Origin: Crocinitomicaceae bacterium
GTDB lineage: Bacteria > Bacteroidota > Bacteroidia > Flavobacteriales_D > Crocinitomicaceae
Direction: 5' to 3'
DNA length: 64,000 nt
Assembly (NCBI GenBank): GCA_016709005.1
Contig: JADJEU010000001.1
Span: 310,001 to 374,000, forward strand
Under the pieces are notes generated by a model. The model did not search any database. It was not told where the DNA came from and saw only the letters and a program-made list of their open reading frames with translations. Shown piece by piece: positions 26,375 through 34,045 of the stretch (positions within the stretch are counted from its first letter, which is position 1; every line of letters starts with the position of its first letter). The position numbers were made by a program, and so were the translations under genes.

Positions 26375-27635
26375 CGTCTTCAGTAATTGATAAAAATCCT
26401 TTGTTAATTATACCCAGTGAAATGCCCTGGAGTTCTGTTCCAAAAACAGGACTGTTATTTGATTTAGAAACATTCAATTCTTTGGTGAAGATCCATTTTG
26501 ATGTTGGATCAAATAGAGTAAGATTTGCAGGCTTACCGATTTCGATAGCTGCGCTGTCGATATTAAAACAAGCGCGCGGATTTGTACTGATGAATTTTAT
26601 TTTTTCTTCCAGCGTAAAATCTTTAATTGAATTTAAAAGTGGAAATAAAATTTGAGTACCCGTTGCACCAAAAGCAGCGTGGTCAAATTCCACTTCTTTA
26701 TTCTCAACATCTTCCGGATTGTGATCTGAACAAACAAAATCAATTGTTCCATCTTTCAAACCTGCAATCAATGCATGTTGATCATCTGCTGAACGAAGTG
26801 GCGGAAGAAATTTGAAATTAGAATCAAATCCAAGTACATCTTTCTCTGTGAAAATCAAATTGTGGATATAACAATCTGCTGTCACATTCAATCCTTGTTT
26901 TTTAGCTAAGCGAATCATTTCAACAGATTCTTTAGTAGAAATTCCAGTAAAATGTAATCTCGAATCAGTGTATTCAAGAATGCTTAAATCTCTTTGAACA
27001 ACGGTGTATTCTGAAAGTGATGGAATTGATTTTAATCCTGTAAAAATACTTGCCTTGCCTTCATGAACCATTCCTTTACCGAAGATTGAATGGTCGTAAG
27101 GAAAGGAAACTATAATGCCGTTGAAGTTTTTTGCATACAGCAACGCGCGATACATGATACCTGCTGATACTTGCTTTTCTGCATCCGTGAAAGCGATTGC
27201 CCCGGCTTGGGTCATGTCATACATTTCTGCCAAAGCGGTGCCTGCAAGTTGCTCCGTTAATGAACCATAGGGATGAACTGAAACCGCAGACATTTGTGAT
27301 TTGTTGATCACGTATTCAATCTGTGCTTTGTTCGAAATTTTTGGATTGGTATCTGGGCTCACCGAAACGGCAGTCATTCCGCCTGATTCTGCAACTTTTA
27401 AGCCTGAATGAAGATCTTCTTTATGTTCTAAACCCGGATCACAGAAATTTACTTTGGCATCATACCAGCCAGAAGAAACGTGGAGGTTTTTAGAGGCAAT
27501 TGTTTTATCAACCTCTGCTTTTAAGTCGGTTCCAATCTTAGTAATGACGCCAGATTCAATCAAGATATCACATGTCTTTTGATGGAATGTACTTCCTTCT
27601 GAAATGACTTTGGCAGATTTAATCAGAATCTTCAT
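26367..27635 (-). CDS. dihydroorotase-like pseudo-enzyme (amidohydrolase fold)
   Basis: A 422-residue amidohydrolase-fold protein related to type I dihydroorotase (PyrC). It has an N-terminal beta-sandwich half (KILIKSAKVISEGS, DILIESGVITKIG), a TIM barrel and the C-terminal KPANLTLFDPTSKW. The zinc-binding HxH that normally follows strand 1 (DxHxHxRDPG) is replaced by YDAKVNFCDPG (residues 58-68). The TDHAPH-type motif is SDHNPEDVE, and HICHVST has become LHFTGIST. So at least three metal or substrate ligands are gone and catalysis is unlikely. Inactive dihydroorotase paralogues that support aspartate carbamoyltransferase are known in other bacteria, and this divergent form seems usual in Bacteroidota. 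It lies between the BatA-type gene (27 bases) and the methyltransferase (overlap) in one operon. Confidence 0.87.
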   Translation of the reverse strand: MKILIKSAKVISEGSTFHQKTCDILIESGVITKIGTDLKAEVDKTIASKNLHVSSGWYDAKVNFCDPGLEHKEDLHSGLKVAESGGMTAVSVSPDTNPKISNKAQIEYVINKSQMSAVSVHPYGSLTEQLAGTALAEMYDMTQAGAIAFTDAEKQVSAGIMYRALLYAKNFNGIIVSFPYDHSIFGKGMVHEGKASIFTGLKSIPSLSEYTVVQRDLSILEYTDSRLHFTGISTKESVEMIRLAKKQGLNVTADCYIHNLIFTEKDVLGFDSNFKFLPPLRSADDQHALIAGLKDGTIDFVCSDHNPEDVENKEVEFDHAAFGATGTQILFPLLNSIKDFTLEEKIKFISTNPRACFNIDSAAIEIGKPANLTLFDPTSKWIFTKELNVSKSNNSPVFGTELQGISLGIINKGFLSITEDGE

Positions 27636-27662
27636 GGACTTTATACTAACTGTACAAAAGTA

Positions 27663-29702
27663 CTAAGACTTCCAGAATTTTAACAATAAGATTTCAACAG
27701 CAAAAAAGATGAGTGCGATTATCAAACACCAACGCCACCATTCGGATGCTTTCAAGCTGCTGATTTCCAGTTGTCCGGCAGTATCTACTTGCAGAGGCTG
27801 TGCATTTTGCCAACCAACTTTTGTGAATTGATTTTTGATTTCTTCAGCAGAATAGCATGAAATATCAGACTCCATGCGGTTATAATTAAGTGCAAGAATG
27901 TCTTTATAATCGGTTTGGTTGCTCAGTTCATAAAAACCAGAAGATTTTAATTCATCTTGAATTTGTGCAAAAGAAAGTGCCCTTGTATTACCGCTATGAA
28001 CAACCAGTGGAATGTAATCAACCTGCATTTCGGTATTGATTAAATGAATTGGATTTTTTTCATCCAGCGCAGTGTTCATTGGAAAGTTTTCCATCTTGCC
28101 AATGGTCATGGCTAAAGGTTTTTGAAAAGATGCGGTTTCAGCAAATCTCAAAAAGCTTGCAGCAAATAAAGCATGGTTTTGAAAATTACTAAACGCTAGT
28201 TTTAAAGGAGCGGCCATAAAGACCAATCTACCATTTGCACGGTTTCCGTAATACATAAAAGGTTGTGTGCTATTAAATCCAAAAAGCGTAATGAAGTTTT
28301 GCGATCCCTGAACGTTCAACGAAAATGATTTGCTTACTTCTGGAAATTTATAGTTTGATGGTTTGGTTTCAAAAACGCCGCTGTATAGCGGATCATCTGA
28401 GTTGAAATAGGACAATTCACCGGGTTTATTTTGTTGACTCATCGATGGCAAATTGTGACTGTTTAAAAACAAGTTCCAACTGCTCATTTCTGGTTCTTCT
28501 CCTGGAATTAGAATCACGGTACAACCATCTTTCAAAGCTTCACCAATCATATCCTGAATACCTGAAGGGATTTTATTTATATTCTGCAGAACAATAAGTT
28601 CTTTGTCTTTGAATTTTTCCTGAGTGAGGCCGTTGATTGTGGTTGCTTCGTAATGGTAATAATCGTCAAGTCCGTACAGCTGTTCCAGATTTTTAACATC
28701 GCTGACATCATTTTTTACCAATATGATTTCTACTTGTTTTTTGATTTCGTAGGTGAAAAAATATTCGTCGTCAAAATACAGCTGGCTCGTTGAAACGGCA
28801 ATGCTGCCTTTTTTTATTCCTGGAGTTTTATCTGTGAAATTGATGGATCCGATAGCACTTGAATTTGCCTCTACTGAAATTCGTTTGGGTGCAGGTTGAT
28901 TGCCTTCAATTTTCAGATTGATTGATAAATCTTGCTGACTCATGTCACTCTGATTCTGAATTCTGAAAAATACATCAATAGGAGCATCCACGCGATGAAC
29001 CGGTGTTTCAAACCAAACACTGTCAACGTAGATGTTTTCAAGCACCTGACCTTTGGGTTGATAATAGTAGCATTGAATTTCCTCACGCTTAAAATCGGTT
29101 AATGTATTGGAAGATTTTTGAAAATCAGAGAATATGAAAATGCGGTTGTTTGATAATTTTTGTTGTGTGGCAATCATATCAACCTGTGAATTTAAAACGG
29201 TGCTCAATTTTGTAGTTCGTGCTGAGAAATCAATTTTTTTAATGGCTTCGATCACATCTGCCGGTGAGTAATAACGATACTGGGTAGAAAGCAGATCACA
29301 AGTAAAGAGCGCTACTTTTTCCGTTTGATCAAATGATTTCACCAATTCAATGGCCTGATTTTTTGACTCGTTAAGCAGATTGCCATCAGATCCTTCAGCT
29401 TCCATGCTGTAGGAATTGTCAATGTATATAAGGCTTGTATTCTCTGTTGAATTTTGATCCGCTGTTGGAATATACGGTTGCGCAAATGCAAAGACTAAAA
29501 AGAGAATTGCAAGTATGCGTGAAATTAAAATTAGAAGATGTTTGAGTTTTAAACCAGATCTAGAATCTTCAGTAACTTCTTTTAAAAACTTGACCCTTGA
29601 AAAGTAGACCGTTTTGTAGCGTCTGAAATTAAATAAATGAATGATGATCGGAACTGCAATCAGCAAAGACGCCCAAAGAAAATTCGGATATACAAAATTC
29701 AT
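27663..29702 (-). CDS. BatA/VWA-type membrane protein
   Basis: A 679-residue protein starting MNFVYPNFLWASLLIAVPII at ATG 29702; the seven extra residues from 29723 have no homology value. HLFNFRRYKTVYFSRVKFL and the first two membrane segments are the BatA N-terminal domain. A von Willebrand A-like region follows (TSLIYIDNSYSMEAEG is the DxSxS metal site). A large beta-rich periplasmic part leads to a last membrane helix (WWRWCLIIALIFFAVEILLL). Such proteins occur near aerotolerance (Bat) clusters, but here no MoxR, BatD or DUF58 gene is adjacent. It is the first gene of an apparent operon with the dihydroorotase-like gene and the methyltransferase. Function is unknown beyond a likely role in the cell envelope. 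Confidence 0.85.
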   Translation of the reverse strand: MNFVYPNFLWASLLIAVPIIIHLFNFRRYKTVYFSRVKFLKEVTEDSRSGLKLKHLLILISRILAILFLVFAFAQPYIPTADQNSTENTSLIYIDNSYSMEAEGSDGNLLNESKNQAIELVKSFDQTEKVALFTCDLLSTQYRYYSPADVIEAIKKIDFSARTTKLSTVLNSQVDMIATQQKLSNNRIFIFSDFQKSSNTLTDFKREEIQCYYYQPKGQVLENIYVDSVWFETPVHRVDAPIDVFFRIQNQSDMSQQDLSINLKIEGNQPAPKRISVEANSSAIGSINFTDKTPGIKKGSIAVSTSQLYFDDEYFFTYEIKKQVEIILVKNDVSDVKNLEQLYGLDDYYHYEATTINGLTQEKFKDKELIVLQNINKIPSGIQDMIGEALKDGCTVILIPGEEPEMSSWNLFLNSHNLPSMSQQNKPGELSYFNSDDPLYSGVFETKPSNYKFPEVSKSFSLNVQGSQNFITLFGFNSTQPFMYYGNRANGRLVFMAAPLKLAFSNFQNHALFAASFLRFAETASFQKPLAMTIGKMENFPMNTALDEKNPIHLINTEMQVDYIPLVVHSGNTRALSFAQIQDELKSSGFYELSNQTDYKDILALNYNRMESDISCYSAEEIKNQFTKVGWQNAQPLQVDTAGQLEISSLKASEWWRWCLIIALIFFAVEILLLKFWKS

Positions 29703-29849
29703 ACTGCAAATATGACAAATCAAACGGACATTGCGTTATGCTATTGTGTAAACGGTTGTGTTATTTTTTTCAGGGAATAGGACAGAGGCAAAAGGACAGA
29801 GGGATTTAACCTATTTCTCATTCACACCAATTCCAAATAGCGCGTAATC

Positions 29850-30590
29850 CTATTTGGCCGGATCTTTTGGATCAAATTTTCGAAGCACTTGCATCATTTC
29901 TTCAACGGTTTTCCAATCATCCTGGGTGCGGTTGATCAGTCCAAGTTCTCTTGCAATTCTTCCGGTATGAACATCCAAAGGCACGCACAGGTCGGACATT
30001 GGAATCGAATTCCAGATTCCAAAATCAACTTTGCGTTTATCCTTTCTGACCATCCATCGCAAATACATGTTTATGCGTTTGCAGGCTGAATTGGAAAGTG
30101 GAGATGAAATGTGTTTGACAGATCTTTTTTCAAAATTATCATCTATAAATATATTCCTGAGATGGATGATTCGTTCCTTAATATCGCCCTGAAATTTTTT
30201 ACCACCAAATACCTCTTCAAGGGATGAGCCGCTTTTATAAATTCTGCGAATGGAAGTGAAGAAATTTTCTAAGTCTTTTCCATTAAAAGTACGATGTACA
30301 AACTTCAAATCTCTGAAGTCTTTTGGCGATGCATGCAAGACGAAATCATGCGGGGCATATCCCGTAATGTTTAATAAATTGTCACCACTTTTTAAGATAG
30401 TTGCACGATTGCCCCAGGCTATACTGGCAATGATGAAACCGATGATTTCAATGTCTTCTTTTTTATTGAGCTTGTGAGGAATTGAAATTGGATCGTTTAC
30501 AATAAATTCAGGGGTGTTGTACTGATCCGTTTTTTCTTCGAGCAGTATTTTCAATTCCTGCAGTTTCTTTGGTTCAGATAATCTGCCCAT
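29850..30590 (-). CDS. TIGR02757 (DUF2400) family protein
   Basis: A 246-residue cytoplasmic protein. Conserved blocks are YNTPEFIVNDPISIPHKL, DIEIIGFIIASIAWGNRATI, SSPLSNSACKRINMYLRWMV and VPLDVHTGRIARELGL. These define a Bacteroidota/Helicobacter family related in fold to helix-hairpin-helix DNA glycosylases; the LDVHTGR segment resembles the HhH-GPD catalytic region. A DNA-repair role is plausible but not shown. Its start at 30590 overlaps the end of the LolD-like gene by 17 bases, so the two are one transcription unit. Confidence 0.85.
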   Translation of the reverse strand: MGRLSEPKKLQELKILLEEKTDQYNTPEFIVNDPISIPHKLNKKEDIEIIGFIIASIAWGNRATILKSGDNLLNITGYAPHDFVLHASPKDFRDLKFVHRTFNGKDLENFFTSIRRIYKSGSSLEEVFGGKKFQGDIKERIIHLRNIFIDDNFEKRSVKHISSPLSNSACKRINMYLRWMVRKDKRKVDFGIWNSIPMSDLCVPLDVHTGRIARELGLINRTQDDWKTVEEMMQVLRKFDPKDPAK

Positions 30591-31224
30591 CTTTCATTTC
30601 AAAGCGTTTGTCAGCCATGGCCGCAAGTTCACGGTTGTGGGTAACAATTACAAATGTCTGATTCATTTCTGTTTTGAGTCGGAAGAATAAATCATGTAAT
30701 TCTTTTGCGTTTACAGAATCCAGATTCCCGGATGGTTCATCGGCAAGAATGATATCCGGCTTGTTCATAAGCGCACGCGCTACTGCAACACGCTGTTGCT
30801 CGCCGCCGGAAAGTTGTGAAGGCTTGTGTTCCAATCTTGCTGCTAATCCTAAAAAGTCGAGTAATTCTTTTGCGCGTTGCGTACTCTCTGCCATTGGTTT
30901 TTTTCCAATCATGGCTGGAATCAAAACATTTTCCAAAGCTGTGAATTCGGGCAGCAGTTGATGAAACTGAAATATGAAGCCAAGATGTTTATTGCGAAAA
31001 GCTGCAAGTGCCTCACCAGAAAGTTGCACAACATTTTGACCATTGATAAAAATCTCACCTTTATCTGCGGCATCCAAGGTGCCCAGAATTTGTAGTAAGG
31101 TTGTTTTGCCGGCGCCTGAAGAACCAACAATACAAGCTATTTCTGCACGGCTTACTTGCAGGTCGATTCCTTTAAGGATTGACAGGTCGCCGTAATTTTT
31201 GTAAATTCCCTTCGCTAATAACAT
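30574..31224 (-). CDS. ABC transporter ATP-binding protein, LolD type
   Basis: A 216-residue ATPase with every motif in place: Walker A GSSGAGKTTLLQILG, Q-loop FIFQFHQLLPEF, signature LSGGEQQRVAVARAL, Walker B DIILADEPSGNLD, H-switch VIVTHNRELA. The short length and the FQFHQLLPEFTALENV stretch match the MacB/LolD subgroup, which powers lipoprotein release from the inner membrane or drug/peptide export. No permease gene lies nearby, which is common for lolD in this phylum. It is divergent from the site-2 protease gene and overlaps the TIGR02757 gene. Family certain, exact role (lipoprotein sorting) probable. Confidence 0.9.
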   Translation of the reverse strand: MLLAKGIYKNYGDLSILKGIDLQVSRAEIACIVGSSGAGKTTLLQILGTLDAADKGEIFINGQNVVQLSGEALAAFRNKHLGFIFQFHQLLPEFTALENVLIPAMIGKKPMAESTQRAKELLDFLGLAARLEHKPSQLSGGEQQRVAVARALMNKPDIILADEPSGNLDSVNAKELHDLFFRLKTEMNQTFVIVTHNRELAAMADKRFEMKDGQII

Positions 31225-31241
31225 AGGTCGTTAAAATTAGG

Positions 31242-31249
31242 TAGATTTG
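31242..31249 (+). promoter_or_regulatory. Bacteroidota -7 promoter element for the site-2 protease operon
   Basis: TAGATTTG fits TAnnTTTG and lies 30 bases before ATG 31279 in the short gap between divergent genes. No clear -33 TTTG is seen. Confidence 0.45.
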
Positions 31250-31278
31250 TGTTGCTCTAAGCACTTTGACTGAATTAA

Positions 31279-32247
31279 ATGTTTGAAGAGAACGAAAATT
31301 TTTATCCTGCCAAGCCTGAACTGATCCAGCCAGAGCAGCGATCACGCTATGTGCGCATGCTTTTTTCAATCCTCCTTTTTTTTGTTGTTTTTGTCACTTT
31401 AATCTCAGAAAACAATTATTTGCTGGCTGCTGAAATTATAGGTATTTTGATTTTGCACGAATCTGGCCACTTGCTCACCATGAAAATATTTGGCTATAAA
31501 GCTTTGAACATGGTGTTTATTCCTTTTCTGGGAGCCATGGTATCAGGAAAAAAACTCAAAGTGTCACAGCGCCAACGATTTTGGATTAGCTTAATGGGGC
31601 CGCTTCCCGGTATAGTCCTTGGTTGTTCGTTGCTCGCATATGGCGCAATGATTGCGCCTGATTACTCTCTTGTTGAATTGGCTTTGCTACTGATTTCGAT
31701 TAATCTGTTTAATCTGATTCCATTGGATCCATTAGACGGTGGAAATATTATTGAGATTTTGTTTTTTCCGTCCAACGAAAATGCAAAGATGTATTACACA
31801 CTGATCTCTTCAATTCTGATTATTATTGTTGGCGTTTATGCCAGTTTTTTTCCGCTCTTGATTTTTGGTTTTTTGATGGCATTTAAGGTACGAGCGTATC
31901 AAAAAAACAAGGTGATTCACGATGATTTGGAAGAGCTGGATCTCAATTATAAAAAAGAATATAACGAATTGTCAGACCGTGAATACTGGACAATCAGAAG
32001 AGTCTTCCTCGATAAAAATCCAAAAATAAAAGAATTGATTCCAGAAGACGGAACGATCTGGGAAAATGAAAAATTGATTGTTGAGCAAGTGAATCAGTTG
32101 CTTCGATTTGAAGTCATAAAAGATCTTTCTCATTTGAAGAGATATTTGCTCTTCATCTTGTTTTTAGCATCCATTGTTGTGCCTTTATTCATAATGGCTA
32201 AGAACTACGAACTCATTGAATGGTACATGAATCATGAAGCAATTTAA
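31279..32247 (+). CDS. site-2 protease family (M50) intramembrane metalloprotease
   Basis: A 322-residue membrane protein. ILILHESGHLLTM has the HExxH-type zinc motif (HESGH), and NLFNLIPLDPLDGGNI holds the second conserved block with the third ligand Asp (LDPLDGG). It has about five or six membrane segments (residues 28-50, 55-75, 105-130, 135-155, 180-215, 285-305) and a charged cytosolic loop of about 80 residues (EELDLNYKKEYNELSDREYW). No PDZ domain is present, so it belongs to the short SpoIVFB/rhomboid-neighbour branch of M50, not RseP. It may be a regulator of membrane-bound substrates. The Smr gene overlaps its end by 14 bases. Confidence 0.85.
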   Translation: MFEENENFYPAKPELIQPEQRSRYVRMLFSILLFFVVFVTLISENNYLLAAEIIGILILHESGHLLTMKIFGYKALNMVFIPFLGAMVSGKKLKVSQRQRFWISLMGPLPGIVLGCSLLAYGAMIAPDYSLVELALLLISINLFNLIPLDPLDGGNIIEILFFPSNENAKMYYTLISSILIIIVGVYASFFPLLIFGFLMAFKVRAYQKNKVIHDDLEELDLNYKKEYNELSDREYWTIRRVFLDKNPKIKELIPEDGTIWENEKLIVEQVNQLLRFEVIKDLSHLKRYLLFILFLASIVVPLFIMAKNYELIEWYMNHEAI

Positions 32248-32779
32248 CGCAGGTGATTACGTTGCCGTTTTGCATGAAGCGATTGCTGGCACTGTCATTC
32301 ATTCAGATAAAATAAAAACTAAAATCAAAGATCAGCACGGCTTTGAGCGAGAGTATAAGAACGAACTACTTGTAATTGCTAAAGCTGAAGATCAATATCG
32401 TTTGATTGATGATCCACATGATAAAGATTCAGTCAGGATTAAACCAAAATCCAAACCAAAAAAAGTCAGCATTTCTCAAAATATTCCACTAGAAATTGAT
32501 TTGCATTTTGAAGCGCTCAAAAATAATTTATCCTTCACAGATCCCAATCAGATTTTACAGAAACAAATGACGGCGTGCAAATCTTTTATCAAAAAGGCGT
32601 TGGACAAAAAAGCTAAAAAGATTGTTTTGATTCATGGAAAGGGTGAAGGTATTCTTAAGGCTGAGATTCATTTGTATCTGAACAAAATGAAAACCGAAAT
32701 GGCAATCAAGCTTTCGTATCATGACGCTCCCTACACTGACTATGGAGTGGGTGGGGCGACTGAGGTTGTTTTTGGGTGA
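32234..32779 (+). CDS. Smr-domain protein (DUF2027/MutS2-like)
   Basis: A 181-residue protein. The N-terminal ~75 residues form a small beta-domain (AGDYVAVLHEAIAGTVIHSD). A basic linker (KPKSKPKKVS) leads to a C-terminal Smr domain. IPLEIDLHFEAL carries the LDLH-type start (here IDLH), KIVLIHGKGEGILK is the HGxGxG motif, and DYGVGGATEVVFG ends it. Smr domains are nicking or endonuclease-like modules of MutS2 and stand-alone proteins; they act in DNA recombination or in rescue of stalled ribosomes. Which applies here is unknown. It is encoded in the same operon as the site-2 protease and the M28 peptidase. Confidence 0.87.
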   Translation: MKQFNAGDYVAVLHEAIAGTVIHSDKIKTKIKDQHGFEREYKNELLVIAKAEDQYRLIDDPHDKDSVRIKPKSKPKKVSISQNIPLEIDLHFEALKNNLSFTDPNQILQKQMTACKSFIKKALDKKAKKIVLIHGKGEGILKAEIHLYLNKMKTEMAIKLSYHDAPYTDYGVGGATEVVFG

Positions 32780-32782
32780 CCT

Positions 32783-33694
32783 ATGAAAAAAGAAATTCTG
32801 TTTTTCTGCGCCTTATTTTTAGCATCATCTTTAAATGCGGCAGATACGACTTTGATGCGAAAACATTTTAACGCAATCATAAATACGCCTGAACCACGCA
32901 ATTTTTTAAACATTGAATCGCTTAATCTGGTTGCAGATTATGTTGCTTCAGAATTTAATAAGTATGGAGATTCTACGGTGTTTCAAGAGTTCGAAGTTGA
33001 CTCCAGAAAATATAAAAATGTAATTACCTCATTCGGCCCAAAAGACGCACAACGAATTATCGTCGGCGCTCATTATGATGTGTGTGGCGATCAGGATGGC
33101 GCAGATGACAATGCAAGTGGAGTGGTGGCACTACTAGAATTTGCAAGACTTCTAAAAGGAGTCGAGTTGAAGTATCGGGTTGATTTGGTAGCATATACCT
33201 TAGAAGAGCCTCCCTTTTTTGGAACCAACGAAATGGGATCATACTTCCATGCAAACTATTTATTTAAGAATAGTATTCCGGTTTATGGAATGATTTGCCT
33301 CGATATGATTGGTTATTATTCAGATGAAAAAAAATCACAATCCTATCCGCTCGGAATTTTAAAACTGATCTACGGTGGAAAAGGAGATTATATTACTGTA
33401 GTGCGCTGTTTTCGAGGAGGCAGATTTGCCAAAGAAGCAAAACGTGAAATGAAAAATTCAGAATCTCCGATCGAGGTAAAATCGTTCAAAGGACCTAAGA
33501 AATTAAATGGCATTGCGTTCTCAGATCATTTGAGTTATTGGAGATTTGGTTACAGTTCGCTCTTCATCACAAATACTGGTTTTTATAGAAATCCACATTA
33601 TCATCAGATTGGCGACACATTGAGTTCGCTCGATTTTAATCGAATGGCGCAAGCAGTAGATGCTGTTTTTGAAACCATCACTTCTATTGAATAG
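32783..33694 (+). CDS. secreted M28 family zinc aminopeptidase
   Basis: A 303-residue protein with a signal peptide (MKKEILFFCALFLASSLNAA). The peptidase M28 zinc motifs are visible: IIVGAHYDVCGDQDGADDNA (His and bridging Asp of HxD...DN-G, from about residue 90), YTLEEPPFFGT with the catalytic Glu and the next ligand, LDMIGYY, and FSDHLSYWRFG towards the end with HYHQIGDT. No PA domain is present. It should release amino acids from peptide N-termini in the periplasm or outside. It starts 3 bases after the Smr gene and ends the operon. Confidence 0.9.
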   Translation: MKKEILFFCALFLASSLNAADTTLMRKHFNAIINTPEPRNFLNIESLNLVADYVASEFNKYGDSTVFQEFEVDSRKYKNVITSFGPKDAQRIIVGAHYDVCGDQDGADDNASGVVALLEFARLLKGVELKYRVDLVAYTLEEPPFFGTNEMGSYFHANYLFKNSIPVYGMICLDMIGYYSDEKKSQSYPLGILKLIYGGKGDYITVVRCFRGGRFAKEAKREMKNSESPIEVKSFKGPKKLNGIAFSDHLSYWRFGYSSLFITNTGFYRNPHYHQIGDTLSSLDFNRMAQAVDAVFETITSIE

Positions 33695-34045
33695 TTTTAC
33701 TTAGTTTTTGTTCGTCGGATTAATACTCCGATTAAATTAACTTTCTGATCAACAAGCTTTGGATTCTAAAGCTTAGAATTGATGCGGATAGCAAAGAATA
33801 TCAAAATTATCATCTCAATTATTGAAAAGGCCACTCGTCGAAAAATATTTTTCTGAAAAAATATTTATTCAAACCTTTGCAGTACAAAATCGTGTTAACC
33901 TGCGTTTTTCGTATTGTTAGACAGCGTGATAAGGCGAAGGGAAATTAGTGACGTTAAAACTTCAAAAACGCTTAAAACGTTTTTGAAAAATAAACGGCAA
34001 CTTTCTTCTGCACTTACACGTATATAGTATGGTACCCAAAATTTC
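33695..34045. other. intergenic region upstream of the giant beta-helix gene
   Basis: Non-coding. It holds an AT-rich inverted repeat, AAAAATATTTTT / AAAAAATATTT (near 33840-33864), and the 10-bp inverted repeat listed at 33961-33987. CAAACCTTTGCAG near 33870 is a weak promoter-like match. No RNA gene or small protein is convincing. Confidence 0.5.
33961..33987. repeat. perfect 10-bp inverted repeat ahead of the T9SS type B cargo gene
   Basis: TTCAAAAACG and CGTTTTTGAA flank CTTAAAA. It lies 59 bases before ATG 34046. It could be a regulator-binding site, or a hairpin in the leader acting as attenuator or stabiliser. There is no T tract, so it is not a normal terminator. Confidence 0.55.
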
